Shown in pieces: positions 23,300-37,650 of a DNA stretch of 64,000 bases (its first letter is position 1; each line of letters begins with the position of its first letter). Below the pieces are notes generated by a model. It was given only the letters and a program-made list of their open reading frames with translations. It did no database searches and was not told the DNA's origin. The DNA is from Ariolimax columbianus (Eukaryota; Mollusca; Gastropoda; Stylommatophora; Arionidae): NCBI GenBank assembly GCA_036924085.1, contig JAVGWX010000005.1, forward strand, positions 41,733,664 to 41,797,663, given 5' to 3'. A program made the translations under genes and the position numbers.

Positions 23300-25194
23300 C
23301 GAACCTACTCTGTTTGTGGAGAACCTTTGAGGCGAACCTACTCTGTTTGTGGCAAACCTACTTTGTTTGTGATGAACCTACTCTGTTTGAGGCAAACCTA
23401 CTCTGTTTGAGGCGAACCTACTCTGTTTGAGGCGAACCTACTCTGTTTGTAGAGAACCTACTCTGTTTGAGGCAAACCTACTCTGTTTGTAGCAACCTTT
23501 GTGGCAAACCTACTCTGTTTGAGGCAAACCTACTCTGTGGCGAACCTACTCTGTTTGTAGCAAACCAACTCTGTTTGTGGTGAACCTACTCTGTTTGAGG
23601 CGAACCTACTCTGTTTGAGGCAAACCTACTGTTTGGGGCGACCTTTGTGGTGAACCTACTCTGTTTGGGGAGAACCTTTGAGGCGAACCTACTCTATTTG
23701 TGGCAAACCTACTCTGGTTGTGGCGAACCTACTCTGTTTGTGGAGAACCTACTCTGTTTGTGGTGAACCTACTCTGTTTGTAGTGAACCTACTCTGTTTG
23801 TGGCGAACCTACTCTGTTTGTGGTGAACCTGCTCTGTTTGTGGCGAACCTACTCTGTGGAAAACATACTCTGTTTGAGGCAAACCTACTGTTTGTAGCGA
23901 CCTTTGTGGTGAACCTACTCTGTTTGTGGAGAACCTTTGAGGCGAACCTACTCTATTTGTGGCAAACCTACTCTGGTTGTGGCGAACCTACTCTGTTTGT
24001 GGCGAATCTACTCTATTTAAGGCGAACCTACTTTGTTTGTGGTGAACCTACTCTGTTTGTGGCGAACCTACTCTGTTTGTGGCGAACCTACTCTGTTTGT
24101 GGCAAACCTACTCTGTTTGTGGCAAACCTACTCTGTTTGTGGCAAACCTATTCGGTTTGTAGCGAACCTACTCTGTTTGTGGCGAACCTACTTTGTTTGT
24201 AGCGAACCTACTCTGTTTGAGGTGAACCTACTCTGTTTGAGGCGATCCTACTGTTTGGGGCGAACCTACTCTGTTTGCGGCGAACCTACTCTGTTTGTGG
24301 CGAACCTACTCTGTTTGTGGCGAACCTACTCTGTTTGTGGTGAACCTTTATGGCAAACCTAATCTGTTTGTGGCGAACCTACTCTGTTTGAGGCAAACCT
24401 ACTGTTTGAGGCGAACCTACTCTGATTGTGGCGAACCTACTGTTTGTGGCAAACCTTTGTGGCGAACCTACTCTGTTTGTGACGAACCTTTGTGGCGAAC
24501 CTACTATTTGTGGTAAACCTACTCTGTTTGTGGCGAACCTACTCTGTTTGTGGCGAACCTACTCTGTTTGTGGTGAACCTACTCTGTTTGTGGCGAACCT
24601 ACTCTGTTTGTGGCGAACCTACTGTTTGTGGCGAACCTTTATGGCAAACCTACTCTGTTTGAGGCGAACCTACTCTGTTTGAGGTGAACCTACTCTGTTT
24701 GAGGCGAACCTACTCTGTTTGAGGCGAACCTACTCTGTTTAAGGCGAACCTACTCTGTTTGAGGCGAACCTTTGTGGCAAATCTACTTTGTTTGAGGCAA
24801 ACCTACTCTGTGGCGAACCTACTCTGTTTGTGGCGAACCTACTCTGTTTGAGGCGAACCTACTCTATTTGTGGGGACCTACTCTGTTTGTAGCGAACCTA
24901 CTCTGTTTGTGGCGAACCTACTCTGTTTGTGGCGAATCTACTCTGTTTGTGGTGAACCTTTTTGGCGAACCTAATCTGTTTGTGGCGAACCTACTCTGTT
25001 TGAGGCAAACCTACTCTGTTTGAGGCGAACCTACTGTTTGAGGTGAACCTACTCTGATTGTGGCGAACCTACTCTGTTTGTGGCGAACCTACTCTGTTTG
25101 TGACGAACCTTTGTGGTGAATCTACTCTGTTTGTGGCGAACCTACTCTGTTTTTGGCAAACCTACTCTGTTTGTGGCAAACATACTCTGTTTGT

Positions 25195-25272
25195 GGCGAA
25201 CCTGCTCTGTTTGTCGCGAATCTACGCTGTTTGTGGCAACCCTACGCTGTTTGTGGTGAACCTTTGAGGTGG
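25195..25272 (+). repeat. Module B copy 5
   Basis: Same order, 2,429 bp after copy 4. Confidence 0.95.
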
Positions 25273-25800
25273 ACCTACTCTGTTTGTGGCGAACCTACTC
25301 TGTTTGAGGCGAACCTACTCTGTTTGAGGCGAACCTACTGTTTGTGGCGAATCTACTGTTTGTGGTGAACCTTTATGGCGAACCTAATCTGTTTGTGGCG
25401 AACCTACTCTGTTTGAGTCAAACCTACTCTGTTTGAGGCGAACCTACTGTTTGAGGCGAACCTACTCTGATTGTGGCGAACCTACTGTTTGAGGCGAACC
25501 TACTCTGTTTGAGGCGAACCTACTCTATTTGTGGCGAACCTACTCTGTTTGTGGAAAACATACTGTTTGTGGCGAACCTTTATGGCGAACCTACTCTGTT
25601 TGTGGTGAACCTACTCTGTTTGTGCGAACCTACTCTGTTTGAGGTGAACCTACTCTGTTTTTGGCAAACCTACTCTGTTTGTGGCAAACCTACTTTCGTT
25701 GTGGCGAACCTACTCTGTTTGTGGAGAACCTACTCTGGTTGTGGCGAACCTACTGTTTGTGGCGAACCTACTCTGTTTGAGGCGAACCTACTCTGTTTGT

Positions 25801-25935
25801 GGTTCGCCTACTCTGTTTGTGGCGAACCTACTCTGTTTGTGGCAAACCTACGCTATTTGTGGCGAACCTACGATATTTGTGGCGAACCTACGATATTTGT
25901 GGCGAACCTACGCTGTTTGTGGAGAAACTTTGAGG
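25801..25935 (+). repeat. Module A copy, subtype A1
   Basis: A1 tail. Offset 2,636 from the copy at 23,165. Confidence 0.95.
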
Positions 25936-27812
25936 CGAACCTACTCTGTTTGTGGAGAACCTTTGAGGCGAACCTACTCTGTTTGTGGCAAACCTACTTT
26001 GTTTGTGATGAACCTACTCTGTTTGAGGCAAACCTACTCTGTTTGAGGCGAACCTACTCTGTTTGAGGCGAACCTACTCTGTTTGTAGAGAACCTACTCT
26101 GTTTGAGGCAAACCTACTCTGTTTGTAGCAACCTTTGTGGCAAACCTACTCTGTTTGAGGCAAACCTACTCTGTGGCGAACCTACTCTGTTTGTAGCAAA
26201 CCAACTCTGTTTGTGGTGAACCTACTCTGTTTGAGGCGAACCTACTCTGTTTGAGGCAAACCTACTGTTTGGGGCGACCTTTGTGGTGAACCTACTCTGT
26301 TTGGGGAGAACCTTTGAGGCGAACCTACTCTATTTGTGGCAAACCTACTCTGGTTGTGGCGAACCTACTCTGTTTGTGGAGAACCTACTCTGTTTGTGGT
26401 GAACCTACTCTGTTTGTAGTGAACCTACTCTGTTTGTGGCGAACCTACTCTGTTTGTGGTGAACCTGCTCTGTTTGTGGCGAACCTACTCTGTGGAAAAC
26501 ATACTCTGTTTGAGGCAAACCTACTGTTTGTAGCGACCTTTGTGGTGAACCTACTCTGTTTGTGGAGAACCTTTGAGGCGAACCTACTCTATTTGTGGCA
26601 AACCTACTCTGGTTGTGGCGAACCTACTCTGTTTGTGGCGAATCTACTCTATTTAAGGCGAACCTACTTTGTTTGTGGTGAACCTACTCTGTTTGTGGCG
26701 AACCTACTCTGTTTGTGGCGAACCTACTCTGTTTGTGGCAAACCTACTCTGTTTGTGGCAAACCTACTCTGTTTGTGGCAAACCTATTCGGTTTGTAGCG
26801 AACCTACTCTGTTTGTGGCGAACCTACTTTGTTTGTAGCGAACCTACTCTGTTTGAGGTGAACCTACTCTGTTTGAGGCGATCCTACTGTTTGGGGCGAA
26901 CCTACTCTGTTTGCGGCGAACCTACTCTGTTTGTGGCGAACCTACTCTGTTTGTGGCGAACCTACTCTGTTTGTGGTGAACCTTTATGGCAAACCTAATC
27001 TGTTTGTGGCGAACCTACTCTGTTTGAGGCAAACCTACTCTGATTGTGGCGAACCTACTGTTTGTGGCAAACCTTTGTGGCGAACCTACTCTGTTTGTGA
27101 CGAACCTTTGTGGCGAACCTACTATTTGTGGTAAACCTACTCTGTTTGTGGCGAACCTACTCTGTTTGTGGCGAACCTACTCTGTTTGTGGTGAACCTAC
27201 TCTGTTTGTGGCGAACCTACTCTGTTTGTGGCGAACCTACTGTTTGTGGCGAACCTTTATGGCAAACCTACTCTGTTTGAGGCGAACCTACTCTGTTTGA
27301 GGTGAACCTACTCTGTTTGAGGCGAACCTACTCTGTTTGAGGCGAACCTACTCTGTTTAAGGCGAACCTACTCTGTTTGAGGCGAACCTTTGTGGCAAAT
27401 CTACTTTGTTTGAGGCAAACCTACTCTGTGGCGAACCTACTCTGTTTGTGGCGAACCTACTCTGTTTGAGGCGAACCTACTCTATTTGTGGGGACCTACT
27501 CTGTTTGTAGCGAACCTACTCTGTTTGTGGCGAACCTACTCTGTTTGTGGCGAATCTACTCTGTTTGTGGTGAACCTTTTTGGCGAACCTAATCTGTTTG
27601 TGGCGAACCTACTCTGTTTGAGGCAAAGCTACTCTGTTTGAGGCGAACCTACTGTTTGAGGTGAACCTACTCTGATTGTGGCGAACCTACTCTGTTTGTG
27701 GCGAACCTACTCTGTTTGTGACGAACCTTTGTGGTGAATCTACTCTGTTTGTGGCGAACCTACTCTGTTTTTGGCAAACCTACTCTGTTTGTGGCAAACA
27801 TACTCTGTTTGT

Positions 27813-27890
27813 GGCGAACCTGCTCTGTTTGTCGCGAATCTACGCTGTTTGTGGCAACCCTACGCTGTTTGTGGTGAACCTTTGAGGTGG
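27813..27890 (+). repeat. Module B copy 6
   Basis: Same order, 2,618 bp after copy 5. Confidence 0.95.
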
Positions 27891-28783
27891 ACCTACTCTG
27901 TTTGTGGCGAACCTACTCTGTTTGAGGCGAACCTACTCTGTTTGAGGCGAACCTACTGTTTGTGGCGAATCTACTGTTTGTGGTGAACCTTTATGGCGAA
28001 CCTAATCTGTTTGTGGCGAACCTACTCTGTTTGAGTCAAACCTACTCTGTTTGAGGCGAACCTACTGTTTGAGGCGAACCTACTGTTTGAGGCGAACCTA
28101 CTCTGATTGTGGCGAACCTACTGTTTGAGGTGAACCTACTCTGTTTAAGGCGAACCTACTCTGTGGCGAACTTCTCTGTTTGTGGCGAACCTACTGTTTT
28201 TGGCGAACCTACTCTGTTTGTGGCGAACCTACTATGTTTGTGGCGAACCTACTCTGTTTGAGGCGAACCTACTCTATTTGTGGCGAACCTACTCTGTTTG
28301 TGGCGATCCTTTGTGGCGAACCTACTCTGTTTGTGGTGAACCTACTCTGTTTGTGGAAAACATACTGTTTGTGGCGAACCTTTATGGCGAACCTACTCTG
28401 TTTGTGGTGAACCTACTCTGTTTGTGCGAACCTACTCTGTTTGTGGCGAACCTACTCTGTTTGTGATGAACCTACTCTGTTTGTGGCAAACCTACTCTTT
28501 TTGTAGCGAACCTACTCTGTTTGTAGCAACCTTTGTGGCAAACCTACTCTGTTTGAGGCAAATCTACTCTGTGGCGAACCTACTCTGTTTGTAGCGAACC
28601 TACTCTGTTTGAGGTGAACCTACTCTGTTTTTGGCAAACCTACTCTGTTTGTGGCAAACCTACTTTCGTTGTGGCGAACCTACTCTGTTTGTGGAGAACC
28701 TTTGAGGCGAACCTACTCTGTTTGTGGCAAACCTACTCTGGTTGTGGCGAACCTACTGTTTGTGGCGAACCTACTCTGTTTGT

Positions 28784-28918
28784 GGTTCGCCTACTCTGTT
28801 TGTGGCGAACCTACTCTGTTTGTGGCAAACCTACGCTATTTGTGGCGAACCTACGATATTTGTGGGGAACCTACGATATTTGTGGCGAACCTACGCTGTT
28901 TGTGGAGAAACTTTGAGG
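28784..28918 (+). repeat. Module A copy, subtype A1 with GGGGAACC
   Basis: The monomer between the two TACGATAT reads GGGGAACC, a change shared with 30,268, 36,729 and 40,647. The TTTGAGG monomer that usually precedes the inversion is missing. Confidence 0.95.
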
Positions 28919-30267
28919 CGAACCTACTCTGTTTGTGGAGAACCTTTGAGGCGAACCTACTCTGTTTGTGGCAAACCTACTTTGTTTGTGATGAACCTAC
29001 TCTGTTTGAGGCAAACCTACTCTGTTTGAGGCGAACCTACTCTGTTTGAGGCGAACCTACTCTGTTTGTAGAGAACCTACTCTGTTTGAGGCAAACCTAC
29101 TCTGTTTGTAGCAACCTTTGTGGCAAACCTACTCTGTTTGAGGCAAACCTACTCTGTGGCGAACCTACTCTGTTTGTAGCAAACCAACTCTGTTTGTGGT
29201 GAACCTACTCTGTTTGAGGCGAACCTACTCTGTTTGAGGCAAACCTACTGTTTGTAGCGACCTTTGTGGTGAACCTACTCTGTTTGGGGAGAACCTTTGA
29301 GGCGAACCTACTCTGTTTGTGGCAAACCTACTCTGTTTAAGTCGAACCTACTCTGTTTGTCGCGAACCTACTCTGTTTGTGGCGAACCTACTCTGTTTGT
29401 GGCAAACCTTCGCTATTTGTGGCGAACCTTTATGGCGAACCTAATCTGTTTGTGGCGAACCTACTCTGTTTGAGGAAAACCTACTCTGTTTTTAGGCGAA
29501 CCTACTCTGTTTGACGCGAACCTACTCTGATTGTGGCGAACCTACTCTGTTTGTGGCGAACCTACTTTCGTTGTGGCGAACCTACTCTGTTTGTGGAGAA
29601 CCTTTGAGGCGAACCTACTCTGTTTGTGGCAAACCTACTCTGGTTGTGGCGAACCTACTCTTTGTGGCGAACCTACTCTGTTTGTGGCGAACCTACTCTG
29701 TTTGTGGCGAACCTACTCTGTTTGAGGCGAACCTACTCTATTTGTGGCGAACCTACTCTGTTTGTGGCGATCCTTTGTGGCGAACCTACTCTGTTTGTGG
29801 TGAACCTACTCTGTTTGTGGAAAACATACTGTTTGTGGCGAACCTTTATGGCGAACCTACTCTGTTTGTGGTGAACCTACTCTGTTTGTGCGAACCTACT
29901 CTGTTTGTGGCGAACCTACTCTGTTTGTGATGAACCTACTCTGTTTGTGGCAAACCTACTCTTTTTGTAGCGAACCTACTCTGTTTGTAGCAACCTTTGT
30001 GGCAAACCTACTCTGTTTGAGGCAAATCTACTCTGTGGCGAACCTACTCTGTTTGTAGCGAACCTACTCTGTTTGAGGTGAACCTACTCTGTTTTTGGCA
30101 AACCTACTCTGTTTGTGGCAAACCTACTTTCGTTGTGGCGAACCTACTCTGTTTGTGGAGAACCTTTGAGGCGAACCTACTCTGTTTGTGGCAAACCTAC
30201 TCTGGTTGTGGCGAACCTACTGTTTGTGGCGAACCTACTCTGTTTGAGGCGAACCTACTCTGTTTGT

Positions 30268-30402
30268 GGTTCGCCTACTCTGTTTGTGGCGAACCTACTC
30301 TGTTTGTGGCAAACCTACGCTATTTGTGGCGAACCTACGATATTTGTGGGGAACCTACGATATTTGTGGCGAACCTACGCTGTTTGTGGAGAAACTTTGA
30401 GG
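30268..30402 (+). repeat. Module A copy, subtype A1 with GGGGAACC
   Basis: First member of an A1/A2 doublet, with its partner 922 bp downstream at 31,190. Confidence 0.95.
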
Positions 30403-31189
30403 CGAACCTACTCTGTTTGTGGAGAACCTTTGAGGCGAACCTACTCTGTTTGTGGCAAACCTACTTTGTTTGTGATGAACCTACTCTGTTTGAGGCAAAC
30501 CTACTCTGTTTGAGGCGAACCTACTCTGTTTGAGGCGAACCTACTCTGTTTGTAGAGAACCTACTCTGTTTGAGGCAAACCTACTCTGTTTGTAGCAACC
30601 TTTGTGGCAAACCTACTCTGTTTGAGGCAAACCTACTCTGTGGCGAACCTACTCTGTTTGTAGCAAACCAACTCTGTTTGTGGTGAACCTACTCTGTTTG
30701 AGGCGAACCTACTCTGTTTGAGGCAAACCTACTGTTTGTAGCGACCTTTGTGGTGAACCTACTCTGTTTGGGGAGAACCTTTGAGGCGAACCTACTCTGT
30801 TTGTGGCAAACCTACTCTGTTTAAGTCGAACCTACTCTGTTTGTCGCGAACCTACTCTGTTTGTGGCGAACCTACTCTGTTTGTGGCAAACCTTCGCTAT
30901 TTGTGGCGAACCTTTATGGCGAACCTAATCTGTTTGTGGCGAACCTACTCTGTTTGAGGAAAACCTACTCTGTTTTTAGGCGAACCTACTCTGTTTGACG
31001 CGAACCTACTCTGATTGTGGCGAACCTACTCTGTTTGTGGCGAACCTACTTTCGTTGTGGCGAACCTACTCTGTTTGTGGAGAACCTTTGAGGCGAACCT
31101 ACTCTGTTTGTGGCAAACCTACTCTGGTTGTGGCGAACCTACTCTTTGTGGCGAACCTACTCTGTTTGTGGCGAACCTACTCTGTTTGT

Positions 31190-31324
31190 GGTTCGCCTAC
31201 TCTGTTTGTGGCGAACCTACTCTTTTTGTGGCAAACCTACGCTATTTGTGGCGAACCTACGATATTTGTGGCGAACCTACGACATTTGTGGCGAACCTAC
31301 GCTGTTTGTGGCGAAACTTTGAGG
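31190..31324 (+). repeat. Module A copy, subtype A2
   Basis: TACGACAT and tail GGCGAAACT, plus CTCTTTTTG in the second monomer, which is shared with 37,651 and 41,569. Confidence 0.95.
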
Positions 31325-33212
31325 CGAACCTACTCTGTTTGTGGATAACCTTTGAGGCGAACCTACTCTGTTTGTGGCAAACCTACTCTGTTTGTGATGA
31401 ACCTACTCTGTTTGAGGCGAACCTACTCTGTTTGAGGCGAACCTACTCTGTTTGAGGCGAACCTACTCTGTTTGTAGAGAACCTACTCTGTTTGAGGCAA
31501 ACCTACTCTGTTTGTAGCAACCTTTGTGGCAAACCTACTCTGTTTGAGGCAAACCTACTCTGTGGCGAACCTACTCTGTTTGTAGCAAACCAACTCTGTT
31601 TGTGGTGAACCTACTCTGTTTGAGGCGAACCTACTCTGTTTGAGGCAAACCTACTGTTTGTAGCGACCTTTGTGGTGAACCTACTCTGTTTGGGGAGAAC
31701 CTTTGAGGCGAACCTACTCTATTTGTGGCAAACCTACTCTGGTTGTGGCGAACCTACTCTGTTTGTGGAGAACCTACTCTGTTTGTGGTGAACCTACTCT
31801 GTTTGTAGTGAACCTACTCTGTTTGTGGCGAACCTACTCTGTTTGTGGTGAACCTGCTCTGTTTGTGGCGAACCTACTCTGTGGAAAACATACTCTGTTT
31901 GAGGCAAACCTACTGTTTGTAGCGACCTTTGTGGTGAACCTACTCTGTTTGTGGAGAACCTTTGAGGCGAACCTACTCTATTTGTGGCAAACCTACTCTG
32001 GTTGTGGCGAACCTACTCTGTTTGTGGCGAATCTACTCTATTTAAGGCGAACCTACTTTGTTTGTGGTGAACCTACTCTGTTTGTGGCGAACCTACTCTG
32101 TTTGTGGCAAACCTACTCTGTTTGTGGCAAACCTACTCTGTTTGTGGCAAACCTATTCGGTTTGTAGCGAACCTACTCTGTTTGTGGCGAACCTACTTTG
32201 TTTGTAGCGAACCTACTCTGTTTGAGGTGAACCTACTCTGTTTGAGGCGATCCTACTGTTTGGGGCGAACCTACTCCGTTTGCGGCGAACCTACTCTGTT
32301 TGTGGCGAACCTACTCTGTTTGTGGCGAACCTACTCTGTTTGTGGTGAACCTTTATGGCAAACCTAATCTGTTTGTGGCGAACCTACTCTGTTTGAGGCA
32401 AACCTACTGTTTGAGGCGAACCTACTCTGATTGTGGCGAACCTACTGTTTGTGGCAAACCTTTGTGGCAAACCTTTGTGGCGAACCTACTCTGTTTGTGA
32501 TGAACCTTTGTGGCGAACCTACTATTTGTGGTAAACCTACTCTGTTTGTGGCAAACCTACTCTGTTTGTGGCGAACCTACTCTGTTTGTGGTGAACCTAC
32601 TCTGTTTGTGGCGAACCTACTGTTTGTGGCGAACCTTTATGGCAAACCTACTCTGTTTGAGGCGAACCTACTCTGTTTGAGGTGAACCTACTCTGTTTGA
32701 GGCGAACCTACTCTGTTTGAGGCAAACCTACTCTGTTTGAGGCGAACCTACTCTGTTTAAGGCGAACCTACTCTGTTTGAGGCGAACCTTTGTGGCAAAT
32801 CTACTTTGTTTGAGGCAAACCTACTCTGTGGCGAACCTACTCTGTTTGTGGCGAACCTACTCTGTTTGAGGCGAACCTACTCTATTTGTGGGGACCTACT
32901 CTGTTTGTAGCGAACCTACTCTGTTTGTGGCGAACCTACTCTGTTTGTGGCGAATCTACTCTGTTTGTGGTGAACCTTTTTGGCGAACCTAATCTGTTTG
33001 TGGCGAACCTACTCTGTTTGAGGCAAACCTACTCTGTTTGAGGCGAACCTACTGTTTGAGGTGAACCTACTCTGATTGTGGCGAGCCTACTCTGTTTGTG
33101 GCGAACCTACTCTGTTTGTGACGAACCTTTGTGGTGAATCTACTCTGTTTGTGGCGAACCTACTCTGTTTTTGGCAAACCTACTCTGTTTGTGGCAAACA
33201 TACTCTGTTTGT

Positions 33213-33290
33213 GGCGAACCTGCTCTGTTTGTCGCGAATCTACGCTGTTTGTGGCAACCCTACGCTGTTTGTGGTGAACCTTTGAGGTGG
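33213..33290 (+). repeat. Module B copy 7
   Basis: Same order, 5,400 bp after copy 6. A GGCGAGCC change 150 bp upstream is shared with the copy at 39,674. Confidence 0.95.
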
Positions 33291-33984
33291 ACCTACTCTG
33301 TTTGTGGCGAACCTACTCTGTTTGAGGCGAACCTACTCTGTTTGAGGCGAACCTACTGTTTGTGGCGAATCTACTGTTTGTGGTGAACCTTTATGGCGAA
33401 CCTAATCTGTTTGTGGCGAACCTACTCTGTTTGAGTCAAACCTACTCTGTTTGAGGCGAACCTACTGTTTGAGGCGAACCTACTCTGATTGTGGCGAACC
33501 TACTGTTTGAGGTGAACCTACTCTGTTTAAGGCGAACCTACTCTGTGGCGAACTTCTCTGTTTGTGGCGAACCTACTGTTTTTGGCCAACCTACTCTGTT
33601 TGTGGCGAACCTACTATGTTTGTGGCGAACCTACTCTGTTTGAGGCGAACCTACTCTATTTGTGGCGAACCTACTCTGTTTGTGGCGATCCTTTGTGGCG
33701 AACCTACTCTGTTTGTGGTGAACCTACTCTGTTTGTGGAAAACATACTGTTTGTGGCGAACCTTTATGGCGAACCTACTCTGTTTGTGGTGAACCTACTC
33801 TGTTTGTGCGAACCTACTCTGTTTGAGGTGAACCTACTCTGTTTTTGGCAAACCTACTCTGTTTGTGGCAAACCTACTTTCGTTGTGGCGAACCTACTCT
33901 GTTTGTGGAGAACCTACTCTGGTTGTGGCGAACCTACTGTTTGTGGCGAACCTACTCTGTTTGAGGCGAACCTACTCTGTTTGT

Positions 33985-34119
33985 GGTTCGCCTACTCTGT
34001 TTGTGGCGAACCTACTCTGTTTGTGGCAAACCTACGCTATTTGTGGCGAACCTACGATATTTGTGGCGAACCTACGATATTTGTGGCGAACCTACGCTGT
34101 TTGTGGAGAAACTTTGAGG
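33985..34119 (+). repeat. Module A copy, subtype A1
   Basis: A1 tail without the GGGGAACC change. It is a lone A in the short 2,543-bp unit. Confidence 0.95.
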
Positions 34120-35755
34120 CGAACCTACTCTGTTTGTGGAGAACCTTTGAGGCGAACCTACTCTGTTTGTGGCAAACCTACTTTGTTTGTGATGAACCTA
34201 CTCTGTTTGAGGCAAACCTACTCTGTTTGAGGCGAACCTACTCTGTTTGAGGCGAACCTACTCTGTTTGTAGAGAACCTACTCTGTTTGAGGCAAACCTA
34301 CTCTGTTTGTAGCAACCTTTGTGGCAAACCTACTCTGTTTGAGGCAAACCTACTCTGTGGCGAACCTACTCTGTTTGTAGCAAACCAACTCTGTTTGTGG
34401 TGAACCTACTCTGTTTGAGGCGAACCTACTCTGTTTGAGGCAAACCTACTGTTTGTAGCGACCTTTGTGGTGAACCTACTCTGTTTGGGGAGAACCTTTG
34501 AGGCGAACCTACTCTATTTGTGGCAAACCTACTCTGGTTGTGGCGAACCTACTCTGTTTGTGGCGAATCTACTCTATTTAAGGCGAACCTACTTTGTTTG
34601 TGGTGAACCTACTCTGTTTGTGGCGAACCTACTCTGTTTGTGGCGAACCTACTCTGTTTGTGGCAAACCTACTCTGTTTGTGGCAAACCTACTCTGTTTG
34701 TGGCAAACCTATTCGGTTTGTAGCGAACCTACTCTGTTTGTGGCGAACCTACTTTGTTTGTAGCGAACCTACTCTGTTTGAGGTGAACCTACTCTGTTTG
34801 AGGCGATCCTACTGTTTGGCGCGAACCTACTCTGTTTGCGGCGAACCTACTCTGTTTGTGGCGAACCTACTCTGTTTGTGGCGAACCTACTCTGTTTGTG
34901 GTGAACCTTTATGGCAAACCTAATCTGTTTGTGGCGAACCTACTCTGTTTGAGGCAAACCTACTGTTTGAGGCGAACCTACTCTGATTGTGGCGAACCTA
35001 CTGTTTGTGGCAAACCTTTGTGGCGAACCTACTCTGTTTGTGACGAACCTTTGTGGCGAACCTACTATTTGTGGTAAACCTACTCTGTTTGTGGCGAACC
35101 TACTCTGTTTGTGGCGAACCTACTCTGTTTGTGGTGAACCTACTCTGTTTGTGGCGAACCTACTCTGTTTGTGGCGAACCTACTGTTTGTGGCGAACCTT
35201 TATGGCAAACCTACTCTGTTTGAGGCGAACCTACTCTGTTTGAGGTGAACCTACTCTGTTTGAGGCGAACCTACTCTGTTTGAGGCGAACCTACTCTGTT
35301 TAAGGCGAACCTACTCTGTTTGAGGCGAACCTTTGTGGCAAATCTACTTTGTTTGAGGCAAACCTACTCTGTGGCGAACCTACTCTGTTTGTGGCGAACC
35401 TACTCTGTTTGAGGCGAACCTACTCTATTTGTGGGGACCTACTCTGTTTGTAGCGAACCTACTCTGTTTGTGGCGAACCTACTCTGTTTGTGGCGAATCT
35501 ACTCTGTTTGTGGTGAACCTTTTTGGCGAACCTAATCTGTTTGTGGCGAACCTACTCTGTTTGAGGCAAAGCTACTCTGTTTGAGGCGAACCTACTGTTT
35601 GAGGTGAACCTACTCTGATTGTGGCGAACCTACTCTGTTTGTGGCGAACCTACTCTGTTTGTGACGAACCTTTGTGGTGAATCTACTCTGTTTGTGGCGA
35701 ACCTACTCTGTTTTTGGCAAACCTACTCTGTTTGTGGCAAACATACTCTGTTTGT

Positions 35756-35833
35756 GGCGAACCTGCTCTGTTTGTCGCGAATCTACGCTGTTTGTGGCAA
35801 CCCTACGCTGTTTGTGGTGAACCTTTGAGGTGG
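35756..35833 (+). repeat. Module B copy 8
   Basis: Same order, 2,543 bp after copy 7. A CAAAGCTAC change about 190 bp upstream is shared with the copy at 27,813. Confidence 0.95.
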
Positions 35834-36728
35834 ACCTACTCTGTTTGTGGCGAACCTACTCTGTTTGAGGCGAACCTACTCTGTTTGAGGCGAACCTACT
35901 GTTTGTGGCGAATCTACTGTTTGTGGTGAACCTTTATGGCGAACCTAATCTGTTTGTGGCGAACCTACTCTGTTTGAGTCAAACCTACTCTGTTTGAGGC
36001 GAACCTACTGTTTGAGGCGAACCTACTCTGATTGTGGCGAACCTACTGTTTGAGGTGAACCTACTCTGTTTAAGGCGAACCTACTCTGTGGCGAACTTCT
36101 CTGTTTGTGGCGAACCTACTGTTTTTGGCGAACCTACTCTGTTTGTGGCGAACCTACTATGTTTGTGGCAAACCTACTCTGTTTGAGGCGAACCTACTCT
36201 ATTTGTGGCGAACCTACTCTGTTTGTGGCGATCCTTTGTGGCGAACCTACTCTGTTTGTGGTGAACCTACTCTGTTTGTGGAAAACATACTGTTTGTGGC
36301 GAACCTTTATGGCGAACCTACTCTGTTTGTGGTGAACCTACTCTGTTTGTGCGAACCTACTCTGTTTGTGGCGAACCTACTCTGTTTGTGATGAACCTAC
36401 TCTGTTTGTGGCAAACCTACTCTTTTTGTAGCGAACCTACTCTGTTTGTAGCAACCTTTGTGGCAAACCTACTCTGTTTGAGGCAAATCTACTCTGTGGC
36501 GAACCTACTCTGTTTGTAGCGAACCTACTCTGTTTGAGGTGAACCTACTCTGTTTTTGGCAAACCTACTCTGTTTGTGGCAAACCTACTTTCGTTGTGGC
36601 GAACCTACTCTGTTTGTGGAGAACCTTTGAGGCGAACCTACTCTGTTTGTGGCAAACCTACTCTGGTTGTGGCGAACCTACTGTTTGTGGCGAACCTACT
36701 CTGTTTGAGGCGAACCTACTCTGTTTGT

Positions 36729-36863
36729 GGTTCGCCTACTCTGTTTGTGGCGAACCTACTCTGTTTGTGGCAAACCTACGCTATTTGTGGCGAACCTACG
36801 ATATTTGTGGGGAACCTACGATATTTGTGGCGAACCTACGCTGTTTGTGGAGAAACTTTGAGG
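36729..36863 (+). repeat. Module A copy, subtype A1 with GGGGAACC
   Basis: First member of a doublet, partner at 37,651 (922 bp). Offset 6,461 from 30,268. Confidence 0.95.
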
Positions 36864-37650
36864 CGAACCTACTCTGTTTGTGGAGAACCTTTGAGGCGAA
36901 CCTACTCTGTTTGTGGCAAACCTACTTTGTTTGTGATGAACCTACTCTGTTTGAGGCAAACCTACTCTGTTTGAGGCGAACCTACTCTGTTTGAGGCGAA
37001 CCTACTCTGTTTGTAGAGAACCTACTCTGTTTGAGGCAAACCTACTGTGTTTGTAGCAACCTTTGTGGCAAACCTACTCTGTTTGAGGCAAACCTACTCT
37101 GTGGCGAACCTACTCTGTTTGTAGCAAACCAACTCTGTTTGTGGTGAACCTACTCTGTTTGAGGCGAACCTACTCTGTTTGAGGCAAACCTACTGTTTGT
37201 AGCGACCTTTGTGGTAAACCTACTCTGTTTGGGGAGAACCTTTGAGGCGAACCTACTCTGTTTGTGGCAAACCTACTCTGTTTAAGTCGAACCTACTCTG
37301 TTTGTCGCGAACCTACTCTGTTTGTGGCGAACCTACTCTGTTTGTGGCAAACCTTCGCTATTTGTGGCGAACCTTTATGGCGAACCTAATCTGTTTGTGG
37401 CGAACCTACTCTGTTTGAGGAAAACCTACTCTGTTTTTAGGCGAACCTACTCTGTTTGACGCGAACCTACTCTGATTGTGGCGAACCTACTCTGTTTGTG
37501 GCGAACCTACTTTCGTTGTGGCGAACCTACTCTGTTTGTGGAGAACCTTTGAGGCGAACCTACTCTGTTTGTGGCAAACCTACTCTGGTTGTGGCGAACC
37601 TACTCTTTGTGGCGAACCTACTCTGTTTGTGGCGAACCTACTCTGTTTGT

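Larger units (their letters stand above)
22766..25194 (+). repeat. Higher-order unit, B to B, 2,429 bp
   Basis: One A module (23,165). It lacks 207 bp, near 22,985, that the following unit has, which explains most of the length difference. Confidence 0.9.
25195..27812 (+). repeat. Higher-order unit, B to B, 2,618 bp
   Basis: One A module (25,801). Relative to the preceding unit it has 207 bp more and lacks one 18-bp monomer near 27,035. The net +189 bp equals the observed difference. Confidence 0.9.
27813..33212 (+). repeat. Higher-order unit, B to B, 5,400 bp
   Basis: Three A modules: A1 at 28,784, A1 at 30,268 and A2 at 31,190. The part from about 29,700 through the unit end to 33,825 recurs at 36,160-40,287 with constant offset 6,461. 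Confidence 0.9.
33213..35755 (+). repeat. Higher-order unit, B to B, 2,543 bp
   Basis: Short form with a single A1 module (33,985). It lacks the roughly 1.4-kb CTTCGCTATTTG / GACGCG / A2 stretch present in the neighbouring long units. Confidence 0.9.
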